NCBI GenBank assembly: GCA_037576215.1
Contig: JBANDB010000005.1
Location: 1,674,001-1,738,000 of the forward strand
Reading direction: 5' to 3'
Length of the DNA: 64,000 bases
Origin: Armillaria gallica
Lineage: Eukaryota; Basidiomycota; Agaricomycetes; Agaricales; Physalacriaceae
Within the stretch, counting starts at the first letter, position 1; each line of letters starts with the position of its first letter. Below, piece after piece: positions 11,274 to 22,572 of this stretch. A model generated the notes under the pieces. It had not been told where the DNA came from and searched no databases. It worked only from the letters and a program-made list of their open reading frames with translations. A program made the translations under genes and the position numbers.

Positions 11274-14047
11274 TGTACACGCAGACTGTATACTACTATC
11301 TCTCATACCGTACAGACTGTCCGCGCGCTTGTAGCCTCCGACCCCTCCCCTGATATGCACGACGACCTTCCAACGGCAGGATGGGAGTAAGCGTCCCTCA
11401 ATGTCCTCATTCCGCAGCTGCCCAATGTTGCCTTCAAGCGAGAACAATGGCCTGTATGCTATGTCAGCTACGACGCGAACATACGCCGATGGAGTGTACT
11501 AGATGTGGACTTGGTGCAGCTACCCCCTTTGAATCAGATCGCGCTGGTGAGTTGATTTTTTCCCCATTGTATGCGACTCTCATGATGGTTCAGGCCTTCA
11601 GGTTTCGCTTGAATCCTCTTTGGCTTTACAGGACCTCTCCGGTCCCGAGATTCTCGCTTAGTAGCGGCGGCTTTGATGTTTGATCACTCCACATTATGAC
11701 TGGGCGTCCTACGCCGGAGGAAGCGTTCGACATAAGCGATACCGGGCCAGCTCCTCGTTATTGCGCCTTTTTCTTTGACAAGGATACTGGCACTCCCGGA
11801 TTTATAATGACGTGAGGTTTCCTGTCTATCGTTCGCCGCACCTCGCTCATCTATATACTGTTCAAAGATGATCGTTGTCGCCAAGGAACGTCATCTTGAA
11901 AAGCATGCTACGAGCAAGAACGGATGTCGTTACTCCTCCGTTGTGCGCTTTGGAAGCCGAGAATATGCGACACCCTTCGTCAGCCATTCTCGTTTGGCTC
12001 GGCGTTCTCAGCCACAGCGACTTCCATCTCATCGGAGCTCTACCACCCATTTTCGTGTTGCTTTCATCCACAGAACCAAGAGAGACGAAGGAAGCGTATC
12101 CAGAAATCGACTGGCCCCGATGTAGGCCAAGGTGAAGGTCAACTGCCTTCATGGTACGCAGCTCCATTTACCCGATAGTGTCTGTCGTTAGGACAATATA
12201 TTCTTTGCCAACAAACTCAGGACTGAAATTTGGACTACGACCCTGACATGGCGGCTCAAAGCAGAACGGTCATAATATTTCGCGTCCTTCTCATTCCCTC
12301 CGGTGATGTCTGTGGGACCCAGACCGGAGCATATACAACTTGACTCGGGCATTAAAAGCATGATGGAGCGGGATTCTGATTAATCGTGATATGCCTCTGC
12401 GTCCCATGACCAACGATATTCCACTCCAACCGCCGTCACCGAGTTTGTACCGTCATGTCGTCCTCCTCTCAGTCCAGAATAAACTGCGCACCTAGGATAA
12501 TTTAATAAATGCGAAAATTCAAGTATTCTGGGTTTGAGGACTCGGATTCGATGTTGGTGCAGGATTGGGCATCCTGTACACCCGATTTGAATCTCCTGAC
12601 CATCTCCGGAAATGAAAGAAGCCATCCGGACGACGAAAGTGTCTATAACGATCTCAATGATGTTCTCGCCTTGTTCGGTCCCAGGCTTCAGGACCAAGGC
12701 GAGCTTGGGATTTCTGTTCCCTTCCGTCTATCTGACAAGCATTCCTGGACACATATTCTCGCCTAGGAAATCGATGAATTTTGGAAGAATCATTGACTGT
12801 GCTTCAGAAAGGCGACGAGGAGTGAAGTGGAAAGGGTTTATTGTTTCCGTCGTCCCTGGCTCATCCATCCAAGTTCATCGTTGCCCTGCTCTTCGCGCAG
12901 TGCGGAACATGGCGCTAGTTTCATTGATGCCGATATGCACAAGACGCCTCGACCCTGCTTCTTGGCTTTACTTACCGACAGTCAATAATAGATAATTTAT
13001 GAATTTTCATATCCACGGGCGGATACCTTTTCGACGTGGTTAGTACAATTATCAGCTTGAGGACGAGGCACCCTCAAGCCACGAAGATTTGCGTTATATT
13101 TGAGCTACATGCCGGAGCATGGATCCGAGCAAGAAGTAGGATTTCCAGATATATAGAAACCATCCATCAGGACGCTGGAAAAAGACGCCCAAATCGACGC
13201 ATTCATTATGGGTTCCGTCATCGCTGTACGTCCATCTCTTCTTTGTCTCTCTGATAGATATCCTTACGACTGGTTGTCCATGGACATAGTCACATGGACG
13301 GGTGGCAAACTGTTCTTACATACCGCGCGGAAGTTATCTTGACCCTGGCTTCTAATTCCGAACTCGGCGGTGTCGATAGACAGCCCCAAGTTAAGTGCGG
13401 AAGGGCGTCAGTTAATACATGTTAAATCGAACGCCTTTGTTATGAGAACTATCTGACCCTTGTGGGACCTCTCAATTACTAGGCAGAACAGTACTGTAGA
13501 CGTCGCACTGTCGCTGTGGCAAACAGAGTTTGATACATATCTTCTCAACGTAAGACTGGCGCTTAACTAGTGTTCTTCATCAAATGTACTCTAATATAGA
13601 AATCAGGCGACTGGGGGAGAAACACTAATTTTCAAACGAGGCCGTGCATTGACGCCGACCATCAGAACAATGAATTGCAACACTCTTGGCAGGTGACTAA
13701 TTCGCGCCGGCCAAAATGCGAGGGAAGCAGCTAAAATAGAGAATGAGCCGACGCATTTTGCTGTGGTCAAAAACCTGTGTCAAATTTTTATACGCCATTC
13801 ACCGGTTTCTGCCTGATGATCTAAAATAGTCGCTTACCAGGAGTGTTGGTTAGTGCGCGCTATAAACACCATCATATGTATAGTCATTGAGCGCGGTTCC
13901 TTTTTGAGAAACTTCACGCTAGCAGTTGACTATACGTGATACACGAGGCCTAGGAGGTGCGAGTTCGGCCCGAGACAGCTTTGACAGCTTTCATCGCGCG
14001 AGCAGTCTCGTTCCCTTACACTTGTCATCCCACTCCAGATTCCACCA
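11274..14047 (+). repeat. Paralogous block B, upstream part
   Basis: Stretches here match block A (see 1-3450), ending in the open membrane gene at 14048. The frame 12509-12766, with YNDLNDVLALFGPRLQDQGE, corresponds to the part of block A near 350-500. It runs past a TAG into sequence also shared (EIDEFWKNH), so a decayed exon is possible. No recognised family was found at 11274-14047. The part from 12970 to 13930 has no block A counterpart that I could see. Confidence 0.5.
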
Positions 14048-15049
14048 ATGTTCAGCAAGGCCTCCATCTCCGGTCACCACACTGCACTTGAAGCCGCTGG
14101 GCTCGTCGCCCTCGCAGAACTTTCCACCGTCACGATGAGGACGGCTCTGACGGGTAAAGCGTCCTTCCCCGATATCTTCGTCCTCGCTCCCGGTATGCAT
14201 CAGCAGCAGTCTGCTGAAGCCGTCAACTGTGGAGAGTTTCCAACGGCTGGTTCGATAACCAATGGATACGCCTTTCGTATTGAGAACCCTGCCACCGCCA
14301 GCTACCTGCAGCGTATCGGCCGCACCGGGCACCTTGTTACCGCCCAGGTATCCATACATCCTTCCCGCGACCCTTCTTTATCCCTATACGATCGCCTTGT
14401 ACAATCGTTCTTCGTCACTGGGGTCTCAGCGACACTGCTATACCTCGTCAGCCCGATCTTGACGGTGGTCGTGCTTGCATTACTTGCCGCTATACAGGAC
14501 TGGTGGGGATTTGGGGTGTTGGGGATGCTGATAGCGGCCCGAATGATTAATGTAATCGTCATTAAGCGAAGGGGCAAGGACTCGGAAGAGTGGAAGGGCG
14601 CTCCAGAGGAGGGCCCTGGTGATCTCCTCATTCTTCTGAGCCAGGATCGCTGGGTGCGCTTACAGGGGTCCTTGCATAATATCAAGACCGTGACAGCGAG
14701 TGAATGGCTCCGACATCAGAGCACAGCGGAGAGCTTTTTCGTCGCCCTTGCGACGCTGTTGGTCTATGCGGCTGCGGCTCTGGCCGGCAGCGCGTCGACC
14801 ATAGGGAGCTTGCTTATTGCTTGCCTGCTGCTCTGCTCTGCTGCGCTCTTGGATATGTGCAATAACTTGACGGGGTGTCTGCAGATGTACGATTGTATCT
14901 TGCGGCAAGACGGGATAACGCCAAGATATAAGCGAAGGATGGATATGGTCGACGATTTGATCCGTGCGAGCGGGAAGAGTGACTGGGCGTTTGAAATGGG
15001 TCTCAAGCCTACACCGCATAAGGCCACTATTATTTATAAATGCCTGTAA
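14048..15049 (+). CDS. Membrane protein of unknown function, 333 aa
   Basis: This is an uninterrupted frame. The N-terminal half is soluble-looking (EAAGLVALAEL, PDIFVLAPGMH, SYLQRIGRTGHL), followed by hydrophobic segments at about residues 132-180 and 228-276 (LLVYAAAALAGSASTIGSLL). There is a conserved LLSQDRWVRLQG segment between them and a short charged tail after LQMYDC. I know similar uncharacterised proteins from basidiomycetes; no enzymatic motif is visible. The ATG at 14048 is supported because the paralogue at 2752 starts with the same residues. Three broken relatives lie in this window (2752, 8160, 54828), so this is the best-preserved member. A short intron near 14348 (after CAG, with GTATCC) cannot be excluded, as the block A copy differs there. 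Confidence 0.7.
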   Translation: MFSKASISGHHTALEAAGLVALAELSTVTMRTALTGKASFPDIFVLAPGMHQQQSAEAVNCGEFPTAGSITNGYAFRIENPATASYLQRIGRTGHLVTAQVSIHPSRDPSLSLYDRLVQSFFVTGVSATLLYLVSPILTVVVLALLAAIQDWWGFGVLGMLIAARMINVIVIKRRGKDSEEWKGAPEEGPGDLLILLSQDRWVRLQGSLHNIKTVTASEWLRHQSTAESFFVALATLLVYAAAALAGSASTIGSLLIACLLLCSAALLDMCNNLTGCLQMYDCILRQDGITPRYKRRMDMVDDLIRASGKSDWAFEMGLKPTPHKATIIYKCL

Positions 15050-15413
15050 TGACAGGTTACCACTTATTAAGAATTACCTGTCATCCTCAGGCCGTCTAAT
15101 CAAAAACTTCCTCTCGTCCTCAGGTGTCTCAGGGCAGACTCCTGCTTATTCAGTCAATGCGTTCATCTAAATCCCGCCGCCCGCCTCTCTCCGTACTTTT
15201 GGCTGAAAGTGAACGATCGATCTTTCTTTAGATCTGTCGAACTTCTGTACCTTGTTCGTACCTCACGGTTCTTTAGCGTCCCCCGCGTTCCTCTTCGAGG
15301 TTCGGAGTACTTCCTCTTCAATCAATATGATATCTTATGTTATCTCAACTTTTTCTGACAAGCCGTTGATATTTAATCGAGAACGACAATATGTTTTCTG
15401 ACATAAACCGCTG
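15050..15413. other. Spacer between the 333-aa gene and the KDZ remnant
   Basis: No gene is seen. A short direct repeat of about 35-40 bp lies at 15068-15123 (two units ending CCTCAGG), just after the stop codon. The rest marks the passage from the gene-like zone to the transposon-rich zone. Confidence 0.5.
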
Positions 15414-18400
15414 TTACTCCCACCCATCTCCCAACACCGTGGTGATGTGCGAGTCCGACTCCACCTCCGGGACCTCCACGTCCTCGTTTTCATCATCGTC
15501 TACCTGACCAATCTGCAACCAATCCTCAACGGAATTCCATATTCGCTCACAGTAAGCCTTCATCTGCTGCCGCATGAAGGCTTGACGAAGAGCGTAGGCT
15601 CGCGCACCACCTGTAGCACCTGTAATGCCATGTTGACTTCTTCTGCGCCAAAGACCGACGTTGTACTCGTGCGAGCGCAAAACTCTCTGCATTTCTTCAT
15701 GCAGGAGGCGGCATTCTTCATCCCAGCGCTGCATGCGCGCTCTCAATTTGCACCACTCAATTCTCAATGCTAATCTGTAGGTCAAGAACCGTCCAATTTC
15801 AAGTACTCGTTTCAAGACTCACCATCTTGTACACCTTCTGGAGTATTACCGTTAACGGCGCCCGGTGTCAGCCAAATCCAAGAGAGAACTGGCGCAGTTG
15901 ACTCTCCTGAAGTTTCCTTGCTGCCGGCATCTCTCTTCTTCCTTGCTCTACCAGAAATTGGTACCGCATCCTCGATTCTCAATGTTCTATATGTGCTCTG
16001 CCAGTCCTTCATTTCCAGAGGCCCTGCAAGCCGGCGAAGTCCTTCGCGCGCTCTGTTATATGTCGCAATGCTCCACAGTTTATCCATGCAGCAGTCGTCC
16101 AACAGGTGATTTGATGCAGTCCCAATTTTCTGACCATGCCCATAAACACCCTTGTGATTGATCACGTAAGTCTCCAAAATGATTTTTCGCCTCACGACAC
16201 CCAACGCCTCCGTTGCTTGAGCGCACCGAAGTTCCCACTTGTAGTGCAGTAATTGCTTGTCACACAGGATCTTGTGATCTGATAGGAGCGCAGACGGTGG
16301 GAGCAGCTCGATATTCCAAGCTACTACACATTCCCTGCCAGAGGTGCGATCCTGGTCACCACGGATAGAGTGGGTCTCTGGCATGTAAACCTGTTGAACC
16401 TCCATCCACGAATCGATCTCACGTCGCAGCCGCGATGTCTTGTCCAATATCTTCACGTGCTGTATGTCCATAGAATGGGGCCCCAGAGCTTTAGTTTCCT
16501 TCTGGAGGTCTTGCCTAGTAACACGAGCATAAGCTTTGAGTAGGACTGGGGGATATAGTCTAAACTCACTGAGCTTGCTCCGCAAGTAGACCGTCAGCAA
16601 TCATTTTGTTGGCCGAAATGAGTGTACCAGTCGAAGCTCCCCATTCACTATCCAATCCCTCCTCTGTCAATCTCAAGCGTACTGACGCCATGGTAAGCGC
16701 TAAACACATGACAGGCCATTAGACAATTACAGAGTTAGAAAAAGGTGCACATACGTTTCACCGTTGGAACATAGGGATTCTTGACCTTGTCGCTGCTCGT
16801 ACGGCGCCGCTCCCATCTTTCTATCCACTCCGTCCACTCTTCTAACCATGCTTTGCTGTCATCTGCAGACAAGATGACCGTCTCGCAAAGGAGCTTAAAC
16901 GTGGCTCGATTCTCTTCCCGGCATGGGATGGTGTCCTTAATTCTCCGAAGAAGAAGCTTGGCTTTGGAAGATCAGGACATATATCATGACATAGGAGACT
17001 GAACTCACATATGCCAACATTTTTTCGCCAGTTGTGATCACTCCAGAGGTCATCTAAAGTGTCTTGACGACTACCCGGCCCCATTTCCTTAGTGCTGCTT
17101 GCAACAGGGTTTGATGCAGCCCATGTGTGTTCCAGAGCCTCACCATCTGTTTCCCCGACAAACAGCTCGAAAGCAAAAGAAAACTCCTCCTGGCACTCCA
17201 CAATATGTGCTGGTAAGTGAAATTTCGGCACGAGAATGATGATGTCCATCTCCTGCTGCAGCGGCGTTAGGTCAGATCCATATACATCGATCTGCTTCCA
17301 CAGATTCTTTCCCCATTGACATCCGATATCATAGGAAATGATGACATCCTTTGGCGCTCCGCTTTTCAGACTGAGAAGTATTGGTAGGTCCATTTGCACT
17401 TGTCTGACAAGCCTTGGTCAACAATTGAACAGTGTGATAATATGAAACGACTTACTGCTCGCCCTTCCTCAAGTTAATGACGGATGACCCTTGCTGACAT
17501 TCATGGTGACTGCAAATGACGGCCCCGACTCCACTTACAGACATACCCTTCCCTCCCCGCATGGTAGCGAGTTTGATAGTGTCATGGTCGTTACATGTGC
17601 TCTTCTCTTCCATAAATTTCTCCTCAAATTTATCCATATGCGCCTGAACTAGGTCGTCAAAGTTGATAAAATATGAGTACCCTTTGTTCAAACGTGGGTT
17701 GCAGTGATCACTTGAGACATTAAATCTTTTAAGCTGAAAGTTTGCATCTACAGTGATAAACAATCAATTGAGCCATGCACTGTGTATTCATGAGTCAACA
17801 GCTCAAGCAAATGGATGAAGGACATACTCTTCTCTCTGGCAATTCTCAGACATATTGATACTGGGCCTGGGACATGCAAGACAGTGGACCATGCAATCTC
17901 CTGCCTTCGTTCCTGCAGACCCATTTGCCTCATTTCCTTGGCCATGACACATCAGCATATGGATATGTTGCCACTCTCTGACCACATGCAGAAAAACTTG
18001 ATAGAGATCCTAAAAGGTTTTGTAAGGAGGGAATATGAGATTTCAAATGCCAAGCACATACTGGAAGTATAGTTACACCGGTATTGTCCGATAATCGAGC
18101 CAACGAGTGATAGTATTCATACCCAGATACCTTTGACATGAATGTCATCATCTGGAAATGGTGAAGGGTGGCAAATGTAATGGCAGTATGTGGCAAGTCG
18201 ACAGTCGCAGGGAACCATCGTGCACGAAGCATTTGAACACAGAGTGGTCTGGTCTGATGGCATCCGCAAAACCATACGTTCACTTTGTGGATGCCCTCTA
18301 CATCAATAACAACCACCTGCCAACCAGAGACACGAGGATAGGGACACTTCTCCCCTGATGGATGCCCCAGTTAAACCTTGAGACCCATGTCCTGCAGGGT

Positions 18401-19215
18401 AGTGTGCGCATAGAAGTCACCGTTCCATTCCTGAATTTAGTTGGGTCAAAAACTGTATCATGCTCAAATAAATCAGAAAAATACCTCTATTCAATGAAAT
18501 GGTGCGTCTTGGTGTTTGTTGACCATGCATTCGAGACACAGACTTTGGCCATTGAAGCAGGAGCAACAACGAAAGGTTGCTGGCTGCTCCATGTCGCAGC
18601 TTTGGCAAAGCTCAGGACTGGTGCAATCTTCATGGTGCAGGAACTCCTCAAGGTACCCATCAATTTCTTGAATCCATCGATGAAGTGGTTCATCCTATCA
18701 ATCACGATCAGTAACCTAGAAGGTGCACGAATGAGAAACAAACCTCAATGGTAGGGATGTGCACCATACTGTTATGGATACGAACATAACAATACGGCCA
18801 TAGACTGTATGAAAAATCTTGCCCATGGTACGGTACGGCTGATACCAAATCTGTACTGTGTCCATACCATTGTCCGTATACAGATAGTTTCATGATGAGA
18901 GTGAATAACTGTCATCAAAATGTAAGTGTAATTTGCATCATTGAGATCATATTTACTGACCTCAATGACATTGAACAGTCCTCTACCATTCCCTTGACAA
19001 CTGTACTTCAACCATATGGATACGGCCATATTTTGGCTCATCCAAAGTGCTCACGGTATGGACCTGTATCCATAGCCACCGTATGTAGCCACTGTGATAC
19101 GGATATGGTGCACATCCCTACTCAATGGTTCTCCTTTTCTGCCTCGGCCAAACCTGTTGTAGCAGTTCTTCCATCAAATTGAGGGCTTCTGCAATATTGA
19201 ATCCAGGGGGGAATA
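15414..19215 (-). pseudogene. KDZ (Kyakuja-Dileera-Zisupton) family transposase, decayed and interrupted
   Basis: Read on the minus strand, successive exons give the family landmarks. A CxxC cysteine cluster (CQSCDMEQPATFRC, then CLECMVNKH) is encoded around 18630-18494. WNGDFYAH, GIHKVNVWFCGC and SGYEYYHSLARLSDNTG are encoded at 18430-18070, and VREWQHIHML near 17980. VDANFQLKR and EKSTCNDHD lie at 17755-17460. The catalytic-region strings ISYDIGCQW, VPKFHLPAH, TDGEALEHTWA and DTLDDLWSDHNW lie at 17399-17010. The C-terminal coiled part (WCKLRARMQRWDEE) lies at 15815-15414. A 54-base intron at 18431-18484 splices cleanly. The frame has TGA at 18491-18493 (family: R in FHRIE) and TAA at 18371-18373 (family: Q), and the 5' part is split by a MITE at 18752-19120. 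The KDZ family moves fungal cut-and-paste transposons; this copy cannot be active. Confidence 0.85.
18752..19120. mobile_element. hAT-type MITE, 369 bp, with intact TIRs and target duplication
   Basis: The ends are perfect 17-bp inverted repeats, TAGGGATGTGCACCATA at 18752-18768 and its complement at 19104-19120. They are flanked by identical 8-bp direct repeats CTCAATGG at 18744-18751 and 19121-19128. An 8-bp duplication and TAGGG-type ends are the signature of hAT transposons. There is no coding capacity, so it is non-autonomous. It sits inside the 5' part of the KDZ transposase remnant: deleting the element and one duplication restores a continuous minus-strand frame through ATTGAG. The undamaged ends suggest a younger insertion than its host. 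Confidence 0.92.
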
Positions 19216-19641
19216 ACATCACTAAAAGTGTATCGAGCTGGCCAGTCCTTGGCCAGCACTGGAAACAGATCACCCATGCTTATGTGTATAGGTAGACATT
19301 CGCCTCCAAGGCAGCCCTGATCAAGCTCGATCAGGGAGTGCTGTTTGAGACCGGGCCCTGGTCATGAACTCACCTTTCCTTGGCCGGCCCTTGCAAGGCC
19401 TGCCTGGCAAGGGGATCATGGTCGAGCCTGGTGACCCTTTCCAGTAATTATATGTATAGGTAGTGATTAGTATCATTATCCACACTGTACAAGCATATAA
19501 TGCTATCCATTTGAATAAATGTTCATTCATTTCAGGACAGACAGTCTATTGTTAACAAACATAAAGCACATACAATTCTATTCTACGAATGTGTCCAAGC
19601 AAGTATGAAAACAAATGACAAACCAGATGACATCGGCGATA
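19216..19641. other. Palindrome-rich spacer
   Basis: No gene is seen. There are short perfect inverted repeats: CTGGCCA/TGGCCAG at 19238-19256 and CCCTGATC/GATCAGGG at 19315-19336. TATGTGTATAGGTAG near 19280 recurs in variant form near 19450. It may be the edge of a small element, but no target duplication was identified. Confidence 0.4.
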
Positions 19642-20885
19642 TCATTTTTGACCCTTCTTCGCCCTCTTCTTTGATGGCTCCTCTTGCTCTTCATCACCTG
19701 AATTGAAATGGTGCCTGTTCTTTGATTGACAAGGAGCATCAGTTGCCATTACTTGTGAAGCATGCTGTTGTTCCTGGCTTGAAGGTCCTCTTTCAGGCGA
19801 TGGAGAAGAGCTTCTGTGCCTCACTACAGGTGGACTGTGTTCATTGGAATGAGATGGACTTTTGTGGCGACACCGTAGTCGCTGAAGTGATGCACGGGAA
19901 GGTGGCGACTCAGAAGGTTGATGAAGCAAAGGTGCAGAATGCTCTCGAGAGCTACTAGTGTGACAAGGGTGTGTGTTGGATTTCCAAGCATGATTTTTGG
20001 AGCTAGGATGAGGCAAAACAGAGCAAAATGATCCTTCAGGTGTATTGTCTTGGGAAATTTGATGAGAGTCACGAGAATGAGAGTGAGAGTGTTGACCAGA
20101 TTGTTGTTGAGAAGGCATGACATGTCGAGGGGACCGAGAGCGAGATTGTTGTTGGGAATGAATGGTACATTGATGGGACCGAGAACGAGGGGGCTGAGGT
20201 GGGACCATGGATGGGCAAGCAGAGTGAGTATTGTCAGGCAGAGTATGAGCCGTCGGACGCTGCTCTGGTTTTTGCTGACTGGGCTCCTGGACTTGATGGG
20301 CTTCTAGCTCTTTCACTTCCTCATGGGCCTTCTTTGCTTGGCGGCGCTCTTCTGGCATAATCAGAGAAAATGCGGACGTACTTTCCACCATGCTAAGATC
20401 CCTTCAGCTGCGTCATTCTTATCTGCTCCCTCAAAGAAATCTACGATCAACCAAAAAAACTGCCATAGGTCAAAACCACCGTCAAATTGCTGCCATTTCT
20501 CAACGGTCCCCATACAGTAACAAGCCTAGAGGGTGACATCAGAGCTGGAATGGAGAGAGAAATCAGAATCACCTGAGTAGCAGCATATGCAATGTGATGT
20601 CCTGTAACCATAGTCATTGCATGTCTTGTCGCAACAGTATCACAGCCATTTGTTTTGCCTTGGTGCTCTGGAAAACCACTTCCGAGAAATATGTGACAGA
20701 AGAACTGTCTGTCTTGTTAGTAGGTGTAGAAATAAACAAACCAGTAATTCACTTACACGTACAAGAACGTATCCATGAAAGAGTCCCGCTGTCAGATGAT
20801 CTGTTTCAATGAGATCCTCATCAAATAGGAAGAGTGGGAGGCACCACCACTTGTTGTTGATCTCTCTGTTCTGGACAGCTTCCAT
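19642..20885 (-). pseudogene. DUF6698-like gene, minus strand (accessory gene near a Plavaka element)
   Basis: Minus-strand pieces read WWCLPLFLFDEDLIETDHL and GLFHGYVLV (20885-20760), then FLGSGFPEHQGKTNGCDTVA and HAMTMVTGHHIAYAATQ (about 20700-20570). Next come WQQFDGGFDLWQFFWLIVDF and AEGILAWWK (about 20510-20380). This order of a DD-containing segment, an AYAATQ helix, an FDLWQF helix and a terminal AWWK tryptophan pair matches, from memory, agaricomycete DUF6698 proteins. A basic Ser/Pro/His/Gln-rich tail continues to 19642 and ends in KKRAKKGQK. The function is unknown. Exon borders are only partly clear, with donor and acceptor candidates near 20580 and 20378. It lies downstream of the minus-strand Plavaka transposase in the same orientation, so it may be transposon cargo. 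Confidence 0.5.
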
Positions 20886-22572
20886 GTATCTATAGAGAAC
20901 AATTAGCGATGAACAGAAGAGCTAAAGGAGTCAGTACACAGCAGGGTCTGCATGAGGCCATGTCACACATCAGGAAAACTGTTTTACCCACGATAAACAT
21001 TGCCAGGTTACTGTCGACTCTGAGTTTTACCGGTGTCTACCAGAGGCTACTGTCAACCCCTATAACCATCATGTCTACTGTAGCCACCAGTAATGTGAAT
21101 GAGCTATTATAAGTGTCAGACCTCTATCTAGGGTTATGTAGCAGACCCGGACTACTCGCAATGACGCCGCACTCGGACATTGACTTGTTGAACTTCACTG
21201 AGCTTCAAATTGGCAGTCACGGAGTGTTACTACTATGTTTCTCACTTACATCACTGGCAATAAGATACGAAAATCAATACTATTTGTTTCAGCACATCAT
21301 ACTATAGCTATGTCTAGTGGTACTAGTAGTAAACACTGTGACACCTGGAAATCTCCAGCCAGTGTTGTTCACTTACTGGTCCAATTCATCGTTCTCCTCC
21401 TCTGAGTCCGGCACAGTCAGCGCCTCTTTTAGAGCATTGTAGAACTGTTTCCGTGCCATGGGACCAGGACTTGGAAACACTGTTGCTCTCCGAGTCTTAT
21501 GATGTCCTCTAACACTGTGACTCAGGCTGGCAATGTGCAGCGGCACTGCTGGCGAGATTGTCTGTCGAGTTTTTTGAGTGGGAGTTTCCGCATACAGCTG
21601 GCTTTCCACGGCCTGACGCTGTGAAGGCATATCCCAGAAGACATGGACAGGCATCGGCAAGCAGTAAGATGGACTCTCCAAGTTTGAGCCCAGCATCTTG
21701 GTTTGGAAATGGTCTACCTCAGGCTCAGGCGATCCACTGACTTGACTTGGAATGTGCAGTGTTGGCGAAGGCAGGTCCAGTTTTTCAGGGTAAGGCCAAC
21801 CCAGCTTTCTGTAGTTTTTGCACCAGTGTTTGTATGCGGTGGGTGAGTCATATTCCATCTGGGACCAGTCATCTGACTCTGACTTTGCGATGGTTATTTT
21901 AGATTGAGGAGAAAACATTGAAGGGGACTGAGTTGTGTCATGTTTGGAGGTAGTATGAAGGAGCTTGGACTCGGACTCAGAGGTGCTGATAGGTTGAGTC
22001 TTGTTTACTATATCTGCAGTATGTAGAAGTGAACCAGTGGCCTCAGCACTGTCACTAGAATGATCTGATTTGTCGAGCTTGATGCGAAGATTGATGGTCT
22101 ACAATTTTAAATCAGTTCTTTTTCAGTAATCAGGATAGCAGTCATGCACATAAGATCCAGGAAGTAGAGTTCCTAGGTTCAACACTAAAACCAAACCATC
22201 GCTGGAGGTGAGAATGCCAGGGTTAACCAGGATTGTGTGGTGGCACTCCAAGTCAGAGTCAGAGACATTGTGGTGTGTAATTGGCATGATAGCCAGACTT
22301 GAGTGATAGTACCAGGTTATATGGAGTCTGAGCAAGTATTTGACAAGGGATGAGAGAGAAAGAGAACAAAGTGGTAGTAGGTAGCAAGATCATGAGCCTC
22401 CAAAGTGATGATTTGGTGTTGACGGTTAGTACCATGTGGTAGAACCACAAGGCAGACTTGAACTCTTGTACTGGCTGTGACTGGCAGTCTGAGCTCAATG
22501 GTACATGGCAAATTTGAACTTGAAGAGCTCACATAGAATAGGACTCATGAAATAAAAAATGATGTACTGATA
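20886..22572 (-). other. Possible 5' exons of the DUF6698-like gene and unassigned sequence
   Basis: A 181-codon minus-strand frame (21918-21373) encodes a Pro/Ser-rich protein starting MFSPQSKITIAKSESDDW and ending in an acidic tail DSEEENDELDQ. No domain is recognised. Frames near 22498-22123 are low in information. The frame at 21373-21918 could be an N-terminal exon of the DUF6698-like gene, but no convincing splice chain was found. Confidence 0.3.
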
